From Pedosphaera sp. (GTDB lineage Bacteria; Verrucomicrobiota; Verrucomicrobiia; Limisphaerales; JADLHS01): DNA of 64,000 bases. Positions within the stretch are counted from its first letter, which is position 1. Each line of letters opens with the position of its first letter. Both the position numbers and the translations under genes were made by a program. The stretch covers positions 1 through 64,000 of the forward strand of contig SIBJ01000004.1 in NCBI GenBank assembly GCA_009695195.1, in the 5' to 3' direction. The notes under the pieces are model-generated. The model was not told the DNA's origin. It made no database searches and saw only the letters and a list, made by a program, of their open reading frames with translations. Positions 52,118 through 60,139 of this stretch are shown here, piece by piece.

Positions 52118-54940
52118 TCAATTTGTGCCCGGCAACGGACCGAAGAAAAAACTGATCGCGCCGGAATACTCGCCCGCCGGCAGGTTCGACTGGCTTTGCG
52201 GGCCGCCGAGGTGCGCGTCCTTGAACTTTGAGCCAATGGGCGGGATGCCGTGCAGAAAACCCAGCCCGCACTGCGGCAGGTTCACCTTCGTCTTCGCCAC
52301 AAGCTCGTCCGGCGGTTGCGCGGGCGTGAGGACTTGCACGAACGGAATGTTCTCGGGCACGACCGTGATCAAGCCCTCGCCCGTCTCCAGTTGCAGCCAG
52401 CGCACGTTGGCGAAACAGCCTTTGAACTCCGGATAAACCCAACCGCGATGTCCGGTGATCGTGTCGTTGTAGTCATTCTCCCAAACGCTCTGGCCGACAC
52501 CGCGCAGGCGATTCTTCCAGACGCGGAACGGGCCGTCGCCGAGCCAGCGTTTCTTTTTCACCTGCGCCTCGGGATAGTTGAACACGACGCCGAAGAAATC
52601 CTGCGTGCCGCCCGCCGCGAGCTTGTAATCGCAGCGCACCCAGCCGTTGCTGCGCGCGCGCCAGGTCACGGATTTCAACTCGCCGTCGTACGTCGCCGAC
52701 ACGACATGGCCATCGGCTTCCGGTTTGTGTTCAATCTTCAACAAAGCCACCCCCTCGCCCGGCGGGCGCGGGCCAGTGGCCAGCGAAAAAATCTGTTCGC
52801 CGCGCATGACTTTGTAGAGCAAGCCGGTGTCCTTGCTGATCGTCACGGCGAGAGCGCCAACCTTTATCTCGACAGTGCGCTCGGTCTCCGTGGCGGCAAG
52901 CGGTTGCTGAACAGAAACGCCCTCCGGGATGCGCAGAACTTTTTTCGCACCCGACATCGGCCAACTCCACGTCCACAACTCGCGACCACTCGGATCGTTC
53001 ACACGGATCGCCAGCGCGTCGGCACTGGGCCAGTTGGTCGGCAGCGCGAAGTTCAGCGGGCCGCGACCGCCCGGCGGAATGGACGCCACCTTCGCCTCGG
53101 CCTCCGCGATGACGCTGAAGCCCGCTTTCATTTCGGCGGGCGCGGGAAATTTTCGCAGTTGCCAGGTGAAACGGCACTGGTTCGCGTCGGTGAAGCTGTA
53201 ATGGTTCTCGACGAGCAAAGCGCCTTTCGCATCCGGCGCGACCGCGATGGGCGACCAGATTTCTTTGATCGCGTAAAAACTTCCCTCGCGCTCGCGGTAC
53301 GGACCGACGATCCCGTCCGACGCTTGATTCCCACTGGTGTCAATCAGCCCGGTGTCCGGCCGCTTCACGCCGCCGTCGGTGAACGTCCAGATGAAACCGC
53401 CGGCGCACAGCGGACTGCCCATCATCATGCGCCAGTAATCCTCCAACCCCGCGCCCGCGCCGCCGTCGTAAAGCCCGTGCATGAATTCCGTCGGCAAATA
53501 AACATAGCGGACGGGATTGTTCGTCTCGGCGATCTCCGCGCCGTCCTTGTAATAGGTCGCGATGCCCGTGCCCGCGATCTGCGCCTTGTCGAACGCGAGA
53601 TAATGCGCCGTGCCCACGCCGTTGAAAGGCGCCCACGGGTGCAGCACGCGGCGCTGCTGGGGATCAAAGTTGTAAAAGGTATAATCGAGATTTGTGTTGA
53701 AGCCGCCTTCGTTGCCGTTGTCCCAAAACAAAATGCTGGGATGATTCACATCGCGCGTGACCATTTCCTCGACGAGCTTTTTGCCGACCTCGGTGTCGTA
53801 GTGATTGTGCCAGCCCGCGAGTTCGTCGAGCACGTAAAGGCCCAGCTCATCGCACAGGTCGAGGAACTCCGCGTCCGGCGGATAGTGCGACATGCGCACC
53901 GCGTTCATGTTCATGTCCTTCATCGTTTCGATGTCGAGCCGATGAACTTTCTCGCTCAAGCACCGCCCCGAGTCCGGCCAGAACGAATGGCGGTTCACGC
54001 CTTTCAAAATGATTTTCTGTCCGTTCACGAACAGCCCTTCGCCATCGCGCACCTCCATCGTGCGGAAGCCGAATCGCTGTTTCACCTGATGGAGAACATT
54101 ACTGCCGCGCTTGAGGCGCACTTCAACGAAGTAAAGATTCGGCGTCTCGGCGGTCCATTGCTTCGGGGCCGCAACGCTTGTTCGGAGTTCCGCCTTCAGG
54201 CGGCCCGGACCGGCTGAAGCCGGAACTCCAAACGTTTCGCCGACCGGCTTGCCGTCCAGCGTCGTGATCTGCGCCTCCACCGCATCCGCATCCTTCACAC
54301 CGCTGAGAAATGCCTCCAGCTTGAACGCGCCGTTGTGCCGCGCATCAATCGCCACGCGCTCGATGAATTCCGCGGGCACGGCTTCGAGATACACCGGCCG
54401 GAAGATTCCGCCGAACACCCAGTAATCCGCCAGCCGCTCGGCCTTGTTCACAGATTCATTCGCGGAATGTTTGGCGACCTCGACTTTGAGTTTGTTCGGC
54501 CCGTCGAACTTCACCAGCGGCGTCACATCGTATTTGAAGCGATAGAAACTTCCTTGATGCGTCGGGCCGGCCGATTCGCCGTTGAGCTTCGCGCTCGTGT
54601 CCGTCATCGCACCTTCGAACACGAGAAACACGCGCCGGCTTATCCATGCTTTCGGCAGCGTGAACGTGCTTTCGTAAAGTCCGCGCTCCGTCCACGCGTT
54701 GGTGGAATCTTTCTTGTAATTCAAATTCCCAAAGCCGCGCAGTTCCCAGTTCGAAGGCACCGGCAGGTTCGTCCAAAAACCCGAGAGAGCGCCGGTCGTG
54801 CAGAAGAATTTCCACGGCACCGCGTCATCTTTGCCGTGGCCGGAGAGATATTGACGCTCGGTGTCCGGCGCGGCGGCGCAACTCATCGTCGCGCCTCCGA
54901 ACAGCAACGCGCAAACGAAGCCGGAAAAGAATTTGGTCAT
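52118..54940 (-). CDS. Glycoside hydrolase family 2 protein (beta-galactosidase/glucuronidase type)
   Basis: A 940-residue protein with signal peptide (FFSGFVCALLFGGATMSCAA). It has a jelly-roll sugar-binding domain (to ~210), an immunoglobulin-like domain, and a TIM barrel with LKGVNRHSFWPDSGR, NAVRMSHYPPDAEFLDLCDELG, the acid/base glutamate in FWDNGNEGGFNTN and a probable nucleophile in YLPTEFMHGLYDGG. C-terminal beta domains follow. Probably an extracytoplasmic exo-glycosidase; the sugar is not known. A palindromic repeat in frame encodes GVPASAGPGRLKAELRT in the Ig-like region. Confidence 0.9.
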   Translation of the reverse strand: MTKFFSGFVCALLFGGATMSCAAAPDTERQYLSGHGKDDAVPWKFFCTTGALSGFWTNLPVPSNWELRGFGNLNYKKDSTNAWTERGLYESTFTLPKAWISRRVFLVFEGAMTDTSAKLNGESAGPTHQGSFYRFKYDVTPLVKFDGPNKLKVEVAKHSANESVNKAERLADYWVFGGIFRPVYLEAVPAEFIERVAIDARHNGAFKLEAFLSGVKDADAVEAQITTLDGKPVGETFGVPASAGPGRLKAELRTSVAAPKQWTAETPNLYFVEVRLKRGSNVLHQVKQRFGFRTMEVRDGEGLFVNGQKIILKGVNRHSFWPDSGRCLSEKVHRLDIETMKDMNMNAVRMSHYPPDAEFLDLCDELGLYVLDELAGWHNHYDTEVGKKLVEEMVTRDVNHPSILFWDNGNEGGFNTNLDYTFYNFDPQQRRVLHPWAPFNGVGTAHYLAFDKAQIAGTGIATYYKDGAEIAETNNPVRYVYLPTEFMHGLYDGGAGAGLEDYWRMMMGSPLCAGGFIWTFTDGGVKRPDTGLIDTSGNQASDGIVGPYREREGSFYAIKEIWSPIAVAPDAKGALLVENHYSFTDANQCRFTWQLRKFPAPAEMKAGFSVIAEAEAKVASIPPGGRGPLNFALPTNWPSADALAIRVNDPSGRELWTWSWPMSGAKKVLRIPEGVSVQQPLAATETERTVEIKVGALAVTISKDTGLLYKVMRGEQIFSLATGPRPPGEGVALLKIEHKPEADGHVVSATYDGELKSVTWRARSNGWVRCDYKLAAGGTQDFFGVVFNYPEAQVKKKRWLGDGPFRVWKNRLRGVGQSVWENDYNDTITGHRGWVYPEFKGCFANVRWLQLETGEGLITVVPENIPFVQVLTPAQPPDELVAKTKVNLPQCGLGFLHGIPPIGSKFKDAHLGGPQSQSNLPAGEYSGAISFFFGPLPGTN
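54184..54229. repeat. GGAGTTCCG..CTTCAG palindrome in frame in the GH2 gene
   Basis: The arms GGAGTTCCGCCTTCAGGCGG and CCGGCTGAAGCCGGAACTCC are imperfect inverted copies with their own inner dyads. It resembles the GCGGGCTGAAGCCCGC unit near 3398. Confidence 0.8.
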
Positions 54941-55034
54941 GTGCCGCCGAGGCTACGCCAGAACGGGCACGGCACAAATCAGTTTTTCAATTGTGACGCG
55001 GCTTCGTTAAACCATACGATGTCGCCGACGCAGC

Positions 55035-56234
55035 ATGGAACGTATTTTCGCCACCTACCGCATCGAGACGTCGCTGGCCGTGGAACCGGCCGCGGCGGCG
55101 CTCGCGGGCGAGCAATCCTCCGGCACTTTCGTCGCCGTGCCCGGCGAGACGGCGGAGTTGAAACAACGCTTCGCCGCGCGCGTCGAGAAGATCACCCCAC
55201 TCGAAACCGTGAGCGAACCCAGCCTGCCGGGCTGTCGCAGCGGAACGGGAAAATTCCAGCGCGCGGAAATCGTCGTGTCGTGGTCGGTCGAAAACATGGG
55301 CTGCAACTTGCCCACGCTCGTTTCCACGATTCAGGGAAATCTCTACGAGCTATCGCAATTCTCCGGGCTGAAGTTGATGGATGTGGAGTTGCCGCCGTCC
55401 TTCGCGAAACATTTTCGCGGGCCGCGTTTCGGTATCACGGGTTGTCGCGAACTCACGAAGGTCAACGACCGCCCGCTCATCGGCACGATCATCAAGCCGA
55501 GCATCGGCCTGTCGCCGCAGCAAACCGCCGAACTGGTGAAGACGCTCGCCGAGGCGGGAATTGATTTCGTGAAGGACGACGAGTTGATGGCCGACCCGCC
55601 GCACTCGCCGTTCGATGAACGGGTGGACGCCATCATGCGCGTCGTCAACGCCCACGCCGACCGCACGGGCAAGAAGGTGATGTACGCCTTTAACGTCAGC
55701 GACGAACTCGACGCGATGCAACGTCATTACGAGAAGATCGTCCAGGCCGGCGGCACGTGCGCAATGATTTCGCTCAACAGCGTCGGCCTCGCGGGCGCAA
55801 AAAAGATTTGCGACCTCGGCGCGGTGGTCGCAGGCGTGATTTACCACTGGCTGACGGTGCGTCTGCCGAAACTGGATTCGTGGATGCCGGCGGCTTCGAT
55901 GTTCGGCATCGTCTATTTCACGCTGGTGACGACGGCGGCGGGGAGGGACAACCTCGTGAAGATCGGCGGACTGTTGTTTCTCGCGGCGGCGTTGCACAAC
56001 GCCGCCGGTTATTTTTTCGGCTACTGGTTGAGTCGCGCGTGCCGGCTGGACAAAAACTCGGCGCGCTCCATCGCATTCGAGGTCGGCTTGCAGAACGGCG
56101 GAATGGCGTCGGGACTCGCGGGCAAAATGGGAATGTTGGGCACGCTCGGCCTCGCGGCGGCGACCTTCAGTCCGTGGATGAACGTGAGCGGTTCGATCCT
56201 CGCGAATTACTGGCGCAAGCGTCCGGTGAAATGA
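55035..56234 (+). CDS. Chimera: RuBisCO-like protein N-terminus joined to a BASS-family transporter C-terminus
   Basis: A 399-residue protein. Residues 1 to ~255 are RuBisCO-like (form IV type): GTIIKPSIGLSPQQTAEL, DFVKDDELMADPPHSPF with the metal-binding KDDE, and ISLNSVGLAG. At ~256 (near base 55800) the sequence switches to the last four or five helices of a bile-acid:sodium symporter-like protein (RDNLVKIGGLLFLAAALHNAAGYFFG, ARSIAFEVGLQNGGMASGLA, NVSGSILANYWRKR). The second half of the RuBisCO barrel and the first half of the transporter are absent. It is in frame but very unlikely to work as either protein. It looks like a deletion scar or an assembly join. Confidence 0.85.
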   Translation: MERIFATYRIETSLAVEPAAAALAGEQSSGTFVAVPGETAELKQRFAARVEKITPLETVSEPSLPGCRSGTGKFQRAEIVVSWSVENMGCNLPTLVSTIQGNLYELSQFSGLKLMDVELPPSFAKHFRGPRFGITGCRELTKVNDRPLIGTIIKPSIGLSPQQTAELVKTLAEAGIDFVKDDELMADPPHSPFDERVDAIMRVVNAHADRTGKKVMYAFNVSDELDAMQRHYEKIVQAGGTCAMISLNSVGLAGAKKICDLGAVVAGVIYHWLTVRLPKLDSWMPAASMFGIVYFTLVTTAAGRDNLVKIGGLLFLAAALHNAAGYFFGYWLSRACRLDKNSARSIAFEVGLQNGGMASGLAGKMGMLGTLGLAAATFSPWMNVSGSILANYWRKRPVK

Positions 56235-56261
56235 AAAACCAAACACCAAACACCAACGCCG

Positions 56262-57143
56262 TCAGCGCGCGCAGATTCCTTTGAGATAGGCGAAGATCAA
56301 TTCCGGCAGATCGTTGCTGTATCCGCCTTCGAGCAGGCTGAACATCGGCGCGCCGATTTTTTTCAACTCCACGCCGAGCCAGTGAAAGTCTTCCGCTTCG
56401 AGCGCGCCTTGCGCCAGCGGATCGCGCGCGTAGCCGTCGAAGCCGGCGGAGACGGCGATGAGGTCGGGAGAAAACTTTTTCAAATCCGCCAGCGCCCGCG
56501 CGAGGGTCGCCCGATATTCCTCGCGCGTGACGTGCGGCGGAACGGTGTAGTTGAAACAATTGTCGCCGACGTTCTCCGCGCCGGTGCCGGGGTAGCACGG
56601 GAATTGGTGGATGGAAAAGAACGCGATGCCCGGTTGGTTGAGCAGGATGGCCTCGGTGCCGTTGCCGTGGTGAACGTCGAAGTCAAAGACTGCGACCCGT
56701 TTCATTCCCGTGGCGCGCGCGTGCAGCGCGGTGATGGCGACGGAATTCAGAAAACAAAATCCCATGGCCTGGTCGCGCGTGGTGTGGTGACCGGGCGGGC
56801 GCATGAGACTGAAGGAGATTTCGCCGCCGCGCGCGAAGTCCAGCGCCGCCAGCGCGCCGCCGGCAGAACGGCGGGCATGATCTTCGATGCCTTCGTAGAA
56901 CGGCGTGTCGCCGTCGAAATCGTTCGGGATGCGCAGACGCGCGATGTGTTCGGGCGAATGGGCGCGCAGAATTGCTTCATCCGTCGCGGGCACCGGTTTG
57001 ATCCATTCGAGGGGAAGTTCGTTTTGGTTTTGCAATCGCTCGACAGTTTTCGCCACGCGCGCGGGCCGTTCGGGATGGCCGCGCGAACTGTAACCGGTGC
57101 AGCGCTCGTCAGTGATGATTTTCACGCGGCGGAAATTAACCAC
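56262..57143 (-). CDS. Histone-deacetylase-family amidohydrolase (AcuC/acetylpolyamine type)
   Basis: A 293-residue protein with the zinc-deacetylase pattern: HPERPARVAKTVE, LMRPPGHHTTRDQAMGFCFLNS, AVFDFDVHHGNGTEAI with ligand Asp and His, SIHQFPCYPGTG, SAGFDGYARDPLA and SLLEGGYS. Bacterial members deacetylate acetoin-utilisation proteins, polyamines or other acetylamines. The start is a GTG at 57143 with a GGAG site; another GTG at 57125 is possible. Confidence 0.9.
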   Translation of the reverse strand: MVNFRRVKIITDERCTGYSSRGHPERPARVAKTVERLQNQNELPLEWIKPVPATDEAILRAHSPEHIARLRIPNDFDGDTPFYEGIEDHARRSAGGALAALDFARGGEISFSLMRPPGHHTTRDQAMGFCFLNSVAITALHARATGMKRVAVFDFDVHHGNGTEAILLNQPGIAFFSIHQFPCYPGTGAENVGDNCFNYTVPPHVTREEYRATLARALADLKKFSPDLIAVSAGFDGYARDPLAQGALEAEDFHWLGVELKKIGAPMFSLLEGGYSNDLPELIFAYLKGICAR

Positions 57144-57255
57144 GAACTCCGATGAATCGCGAGCGAATGAACAAGAATTTATGATGGCCCGGCTGAATTC
57201 CGGTTTTGCTTTTCGAGTCCAGTTCTCTAATGTCTGGCAACTGAATCAAAGCCTT

Positions 57256-58311
57256 ATGAAAAAAATCCTCGCCTCCACAATGCTTTCACTGCTGCTGACC
57301 ACCGCCGCGCGCGCGTGGGATTACGAAGGCCATCGTACCGTGAATCAGCTCGCGCTCGCCGCGTTGCCGAAGGATTTTCCCGCCTTCGCCCTGACGCCCG
57401 ACGCGAAGGAGCGCATCGCATTTCTCGCCGGGGAAGCCGACCGCTGGCGCAATCAGGGCGACGGACGCAAACCCACCGATGACATCGTGCTGTCACACTT
57501 CAATGGCCCGGACCATTACATTGACCTCGAACAACTCGAAGACTACGGCCTCACGCCGGAAGCGGTGCCGATTTTCCGGCACGAATTCACGGCGAAACTA
57601 GCGCTCGCCCGCGCGGCGCATCCCGACAAGTTCGAACCGATTGAACCGGCGAAGAACAAGGACCACACGCGCGAACTGGTCGGCTTCGCGCCGTGGGCCA
57701 TCACCGAATACTGCGGCAAGCTGCGCTCCGGTTTTTCCTATCTCAAGGCCTTTCAGAACCACGGCGGCACGCCGGCGGAAATCGCCAACGCGCAGCAAAA
57801 CATTCTTTACGTCATGGGCGTGATGGGCCATTACGTCGGCGACTGTGCGCAACCGTTGCACGCCACGAAGCATCATCACGGCTGGGTGGGCGCGAACCCG
57901 AACGGCTACCCGACCAACAGCAGTTTCCACGGCTGGATTGACGGCGGCTTTTTCAAAAAGTCCGGCGGGATCCACGTTGACGCCCTCTCGGCCAAAATCC
58001 GCCCGGCGAAAATTGTCGGCGACCCGACCAAACCCGAAGACTTGTTCCGGCAGGTGATGGCCTACGTCGTCGGGACGCAAAAACTCGTCGAGCCGCTTTA
58101 CAAATTGGAAAAGGAAAAAAAACTATCGCCGGAAAGTGCCGACGTGAAAGCGGGTCGCGATTTTCTGAACACGCAACTGGTGCGCGGCGGCCAGATGCTC
58201 GGCGACCTGTGGTTCTCGGCGTGGCAGCAGGCGACGGAAGACGCGTATCTCACCCGCGCGTTGAATGAACGGAACACGCCGAAGGGAGAAAAGAACCGGG
58301 GCAAGAAATGA
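57256..58311 (+). CDS. Secreted S1/P1-nuclease-like or zinc phospholipase C-like protein
   Basis: A 351-residue protein with signal peptide (KKILASTMLSLLLTTAARA), then a mature N-terminus WDYEGHRTVNQLAL. In this superfamily the N-terminal Trp and following His bind the tri-zinc cluster; GPDHYIDLEQLED, LYVMGVMGHYVGDCAQPLHA and HGWIDGGFF supply further ligands. Likely acts outside the cytoplasm on nucleic acid or phospholipid. The ATG at 57256 places the signal peptide directly at the start. Confidence 0.85.
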   Translation: MKKILASTMLSLLLTTAARAWDYEGHRTVNQLALAALPKDFPAFALTPDAKERIAFLAGEADRWRNQGDGRKPTDDIVLSHFNGPDHYIDLEQLEDYGLTPEAVPIFRHEFTAKLALARAAHPDKFEPIEPAKNKDHTRELVGFAPWAITEYCGKLRSGFSYLKAFQNHGGTPAEIANAQQNILYVMGVMGHYVGDCAQPLHATKHHHGWVGANPNGYPTNSSFHGWIDGGFFKKSGGIHVDALSAKIRPAKIVGDPTKPEDLFRQVMAYVVGTQKLVEPLYKLEKEKKLSPESADVKAGRDFLNTQLVRGGQMLGDLWFSAWQQATEDAYLTRALNERNTPKGEKNRGKK

Positions 58312-58324
58312 GGCCGCCTTCGCC

Positions 58325-58690
58325 ATGACAAACGTTTTGGCGCTCCGCCTTGCGGCGTTGATGGGATTCCTCGCGGTGGCATTGGGCGCGTTCGGCGCGC
58401 ACGGGCTGAAGGAAACCCTGGCCACAAACCAAACCGCCGCGATCTGGGAGAAGGCGGTGTTTTACCATTTCATTCACGCGGTGATGTTGTTCGCGCTCGC
58501 GCAACGACAGTCGTGGCGCCGCGGGCCGTGGCTCTGCTTTCTGATCGGCATCGTGCTATTTTCCGGTTCGCTCTACGTGCTCGCGGTGACGAACATCAAG
58601 TGGCTCGGGGCCATCACGCCTTTCGGCGGCGTGAGTTTGCTCGCCGGCTGGTTGTGGCTGCTGCTGCGGGCGGGAAAAACGGAGTCTTGA
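58325..58690 (+). CDS. DUF423 membrane protein
   Basis: A 121-residue protein with four helices. RLAALMGFLAVALGAFGAHGL near the N-terminus, YHFIHAVMLFALA, GIVLFSGSLYVLA and AITPFGGVSLLAGWLWLLL are the DUF423 (YgdD) pattern. Function unknown. Starts 13 bp after the S1/P1-like gene, so likely co-transcribed. Confidence 0.9.
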   Translation: MTNVLALRLAALMGFLAVALGAFGAHGLKETLATNQTAAIWEKAVFYHFIHAVMLFALAQRQSWRRGPWLCFLIGIVLFSGSLYVLAVTNIKWLGAITPFGGVSLLAGWLWLLLRAGKTES

Positions 58691-58748
58691 ATTGCGAAAC
58701 TGTTTGTGGCCGCGGCGGAGATTGCGGCCCGCCAACACGCCTTCATGG

Positions 58749-59354
58749 CTAAACCCAGGTCGCCGACGGCCACTGGCCGGGCGGCTGGGGACCATCCAGC
58801 GCACTCAGCGCATTGAGCGTGCGCGCAAAAATATTTTCCGGCTCGCCTTCGGCATGGATCGTCACCAACTGGCTGCGCTGGAGGTAGAAGTCAATCAGCG
58901 GCTTCGTGTTCCGCTCGTAAGCCTCCATCCGCACGCAGACCGCCGTGTCGCACATGCCCACCGGACAGGTGACCGTCTGCGCTTCGACCGCCGATTTCTC
59001 GCAAAGTTTCTCCTGCACCCGCAAACACGCGGCGCACGAACGGCTCTTTTGCGCCAGCAACGCGCAAAACTCATTCTCCCCGCGCTGGCCGTGATGCGGC
59101 AACTGCCAGTTCTCGACCGGCTTCAACGCCACTGGCAACCCGGTGGTGTCCATGAACGCGCGCTCGTATTCCTGATAAACCTTCGAGTTCACGATGGCAT
59201 CAATCAACGCGCGATTGGCCTGGCCGTTGCCATTGCCGTGACCGTTCGTGCCGGTGTGACCGTTTTGCGGGCGCGCGAGCACGACAGTTTCGGTGCGGGT
59301 ATTGGCAACCGGTGGTTGGTTTCTGATATTTGATTTCACAATCAATGTTTGCAT
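58749..59354 (-). CDS. Chimera: PocR-type sensor N-terminus joined to adenylate kinase C-terminus
   Basis: A 201-residue protein. Residues ~45-140 follow a PocR-like ligand-binding domain (YERAFMDTTGLPVALKPVENW, ENEFCALLAQKSRSCAACL, TCPVGMCDTAVCVR). From ~141 it becomes the last ~40 residues of adenylate kinase (MEAYERNTKPLIDFYLQRSQ, then IHAEGEPENIFARTLNAL). The rest of the PocR domain and all the adenylate-kinase catalytic core (P-loop, lid) are missing. The join is near base 58935. Either a deletion fusion or an assembly join; not a working adenylate kinase. Confidence 0.82.
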   Translation of the reverse strand: MQTLIVKSNIRNQPPVANTRTETVVLARPQNGHTGTNGHGNGNGQANRALIDAIVNSKVYQEYERAFMDTTGLPVALKPVENWQLPHHGQRGENEFCALLAQKSRSCAACLRVQEKLCEKSAVEAQTVTCPVGMCDTAVCVRMEAYERNTKPLIDFYLQRSQLVTIHAEGEPENIFARTLNALSALDGPQPPGQWPSATWV

Positions 59355-59476
59355 GACGCCAATTTATGCAAAGGCGCGCCGGCAAACAATTGGGGCACAG
59401 CCTGATTGAAACCTGCGGGTGAAGATTACGGCGGCTAGGGGAATCCCTTATCCTGCCAGGCGAAAAAGAAGAACGC

Positions 59477-59540
59477 TGGTGGGCCCAACTGGATTTGAAC
59501 CAGTGACCAACCCCGAATGCATTCGGGGCTGCTCTATCCG
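59477..59540 (-). pseudogene. tRNA remnant, 3' part (Ile2-like)
   Basis: On the minus strand: part of a D-arm (GGATAGAGCAG), then a perfect palindrome CCCCGAATGCATTCGGGG where the anticodon arm should be, TTGGTC, a good T-arm (ACTGGTTCAAATCCAGT) and an acceptor 3' strand GGGCCCA followed by CCA. The 5' acceptor strand is missing. The arm is three bases too long and has no proper anticodon loop. Confidence 0.72.
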
Positions 59541-59794
59541 TTTGTTTCAGCTTTGCGCTTTTCCAACAGAAACAATGCAAGCTTGGGGTTCTTCTTCCGC
59601 TTCAACTCCCGTTCAAATGTGCGCGCCACATTCAAGTCCGTCATCTCCACGCTCGCGACCAAAGTCAAGTCTCCCATGCGCTTGGTGGAATGCGTGTGGT
59701 CGTTATGATGTTGATCAATCCGGCGATCCAAATCCGTTGTCGAGCCGATGTAATGTCGGCCTGTGGAACCACGAAGCATGTAAACCCAAGCCAT
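59534..59794 (-). CDS. Small GIY-YIG endonuclease-domain protein
   Basis: An 86-residue protein: WVYMLRGSTGRHYIGSTTDL carries the GIY-YIG core, followed by the RRIDQHHNDH arginine/histidine strand and an RTFERELKRKKNP helix with the catalytic-type Glu. Stand-alone members are of unknown function. It lies between tRNA-Ile2 and a tRNA remnant, all on one strand; its last codons touch the remnant. Confidence 0.85.
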   Translation of the reverse strand: MAWVYMLRGSTGRHYIGSTTDLDRRIDQHHNDHTHSTKRMGDLTLVASVEMTDLNVARTFERELKRKKNPKLALFLLEKRKAETNG

Positions 59795-59806
59795 GGACTG
59801 AAATAG

Positions 59807-59879
59807 TGGGCCTGCTCGGATTTGAACCGAGGACCAAGCGATTATGAGTCGCCTGCTCTAACCGCTGAGCTACAGGCCC
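59807..59879 (-). tRNA. tRNA-Ile2 (anticodon CAT)
   Basis: 73 bases fold into a full cloverleaf. The 7 bp acceptor GGGCCTG pairs with CAGGCCC; D-arm GCTC..GAGC; anticodon arm GGCGA-CTCATAA-TCGCT with CAT; T-arm CTCGGTTCAAATCCGAG. The body matches tRNA-Ile2 (CAGGCGACTCATAATCGC), whose C34 is changed to lysidine to read AUA, rather than tRNA-Met. CCA is not encoded. Confidence 0.9.
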
Positions 59880-59969
59880 GTCTTGAAGCATTTCATGATT
59901 ATCCGAATCTCACTCGAAAGACAAATTGAATGGCTAACGCCATGATCCATACGCATCGGGCAAAAGGTT

Positions 59970-60026
59970 CCAGTTGACCAACCCCGAATTCGTTCGGGGC
60001 TGCTCTAACCGCTGAGCTATGGGCCC
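59970..60026 (-). pseudogene. tRNA remnant, 5' part (Ile2-like)
   Basis: The minus strand begins GGGCCCATAGCTCAGCGG with an intact D-arm, then a palindromic arm CCCCGAACGAATTCGGGG, TTGGTC and the beginning of the T-arm (AACTGG), after which similarity stops. It would pair with the acceptor strand of the remnant at 59477-59540. The two share a ~37 bp direct repeat (59500-59536 and 59970-60007). Confidence 0.72.
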
Positions 60027-60139
60027 GATCAGCGCGGGGGGAATCTTGCGCCGAAACGAGGTGACAGCAAGTCATTTTGCCGACGCGCGCGAACCAAATC
60101 CCGATTGCCCGGCTCGCCGGCTTGCGTTATAGCAGCGGA

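Noticed and set aside
59477-60026. The two tRNA halves as a functional split tRNA
   Set aside because: The order is 5' half, tRNA-Ile2, GIY-YIG, 3' half with shared direct repeats, and the anticodon arm in both is a palindrome of the wrong length without a usable loop.
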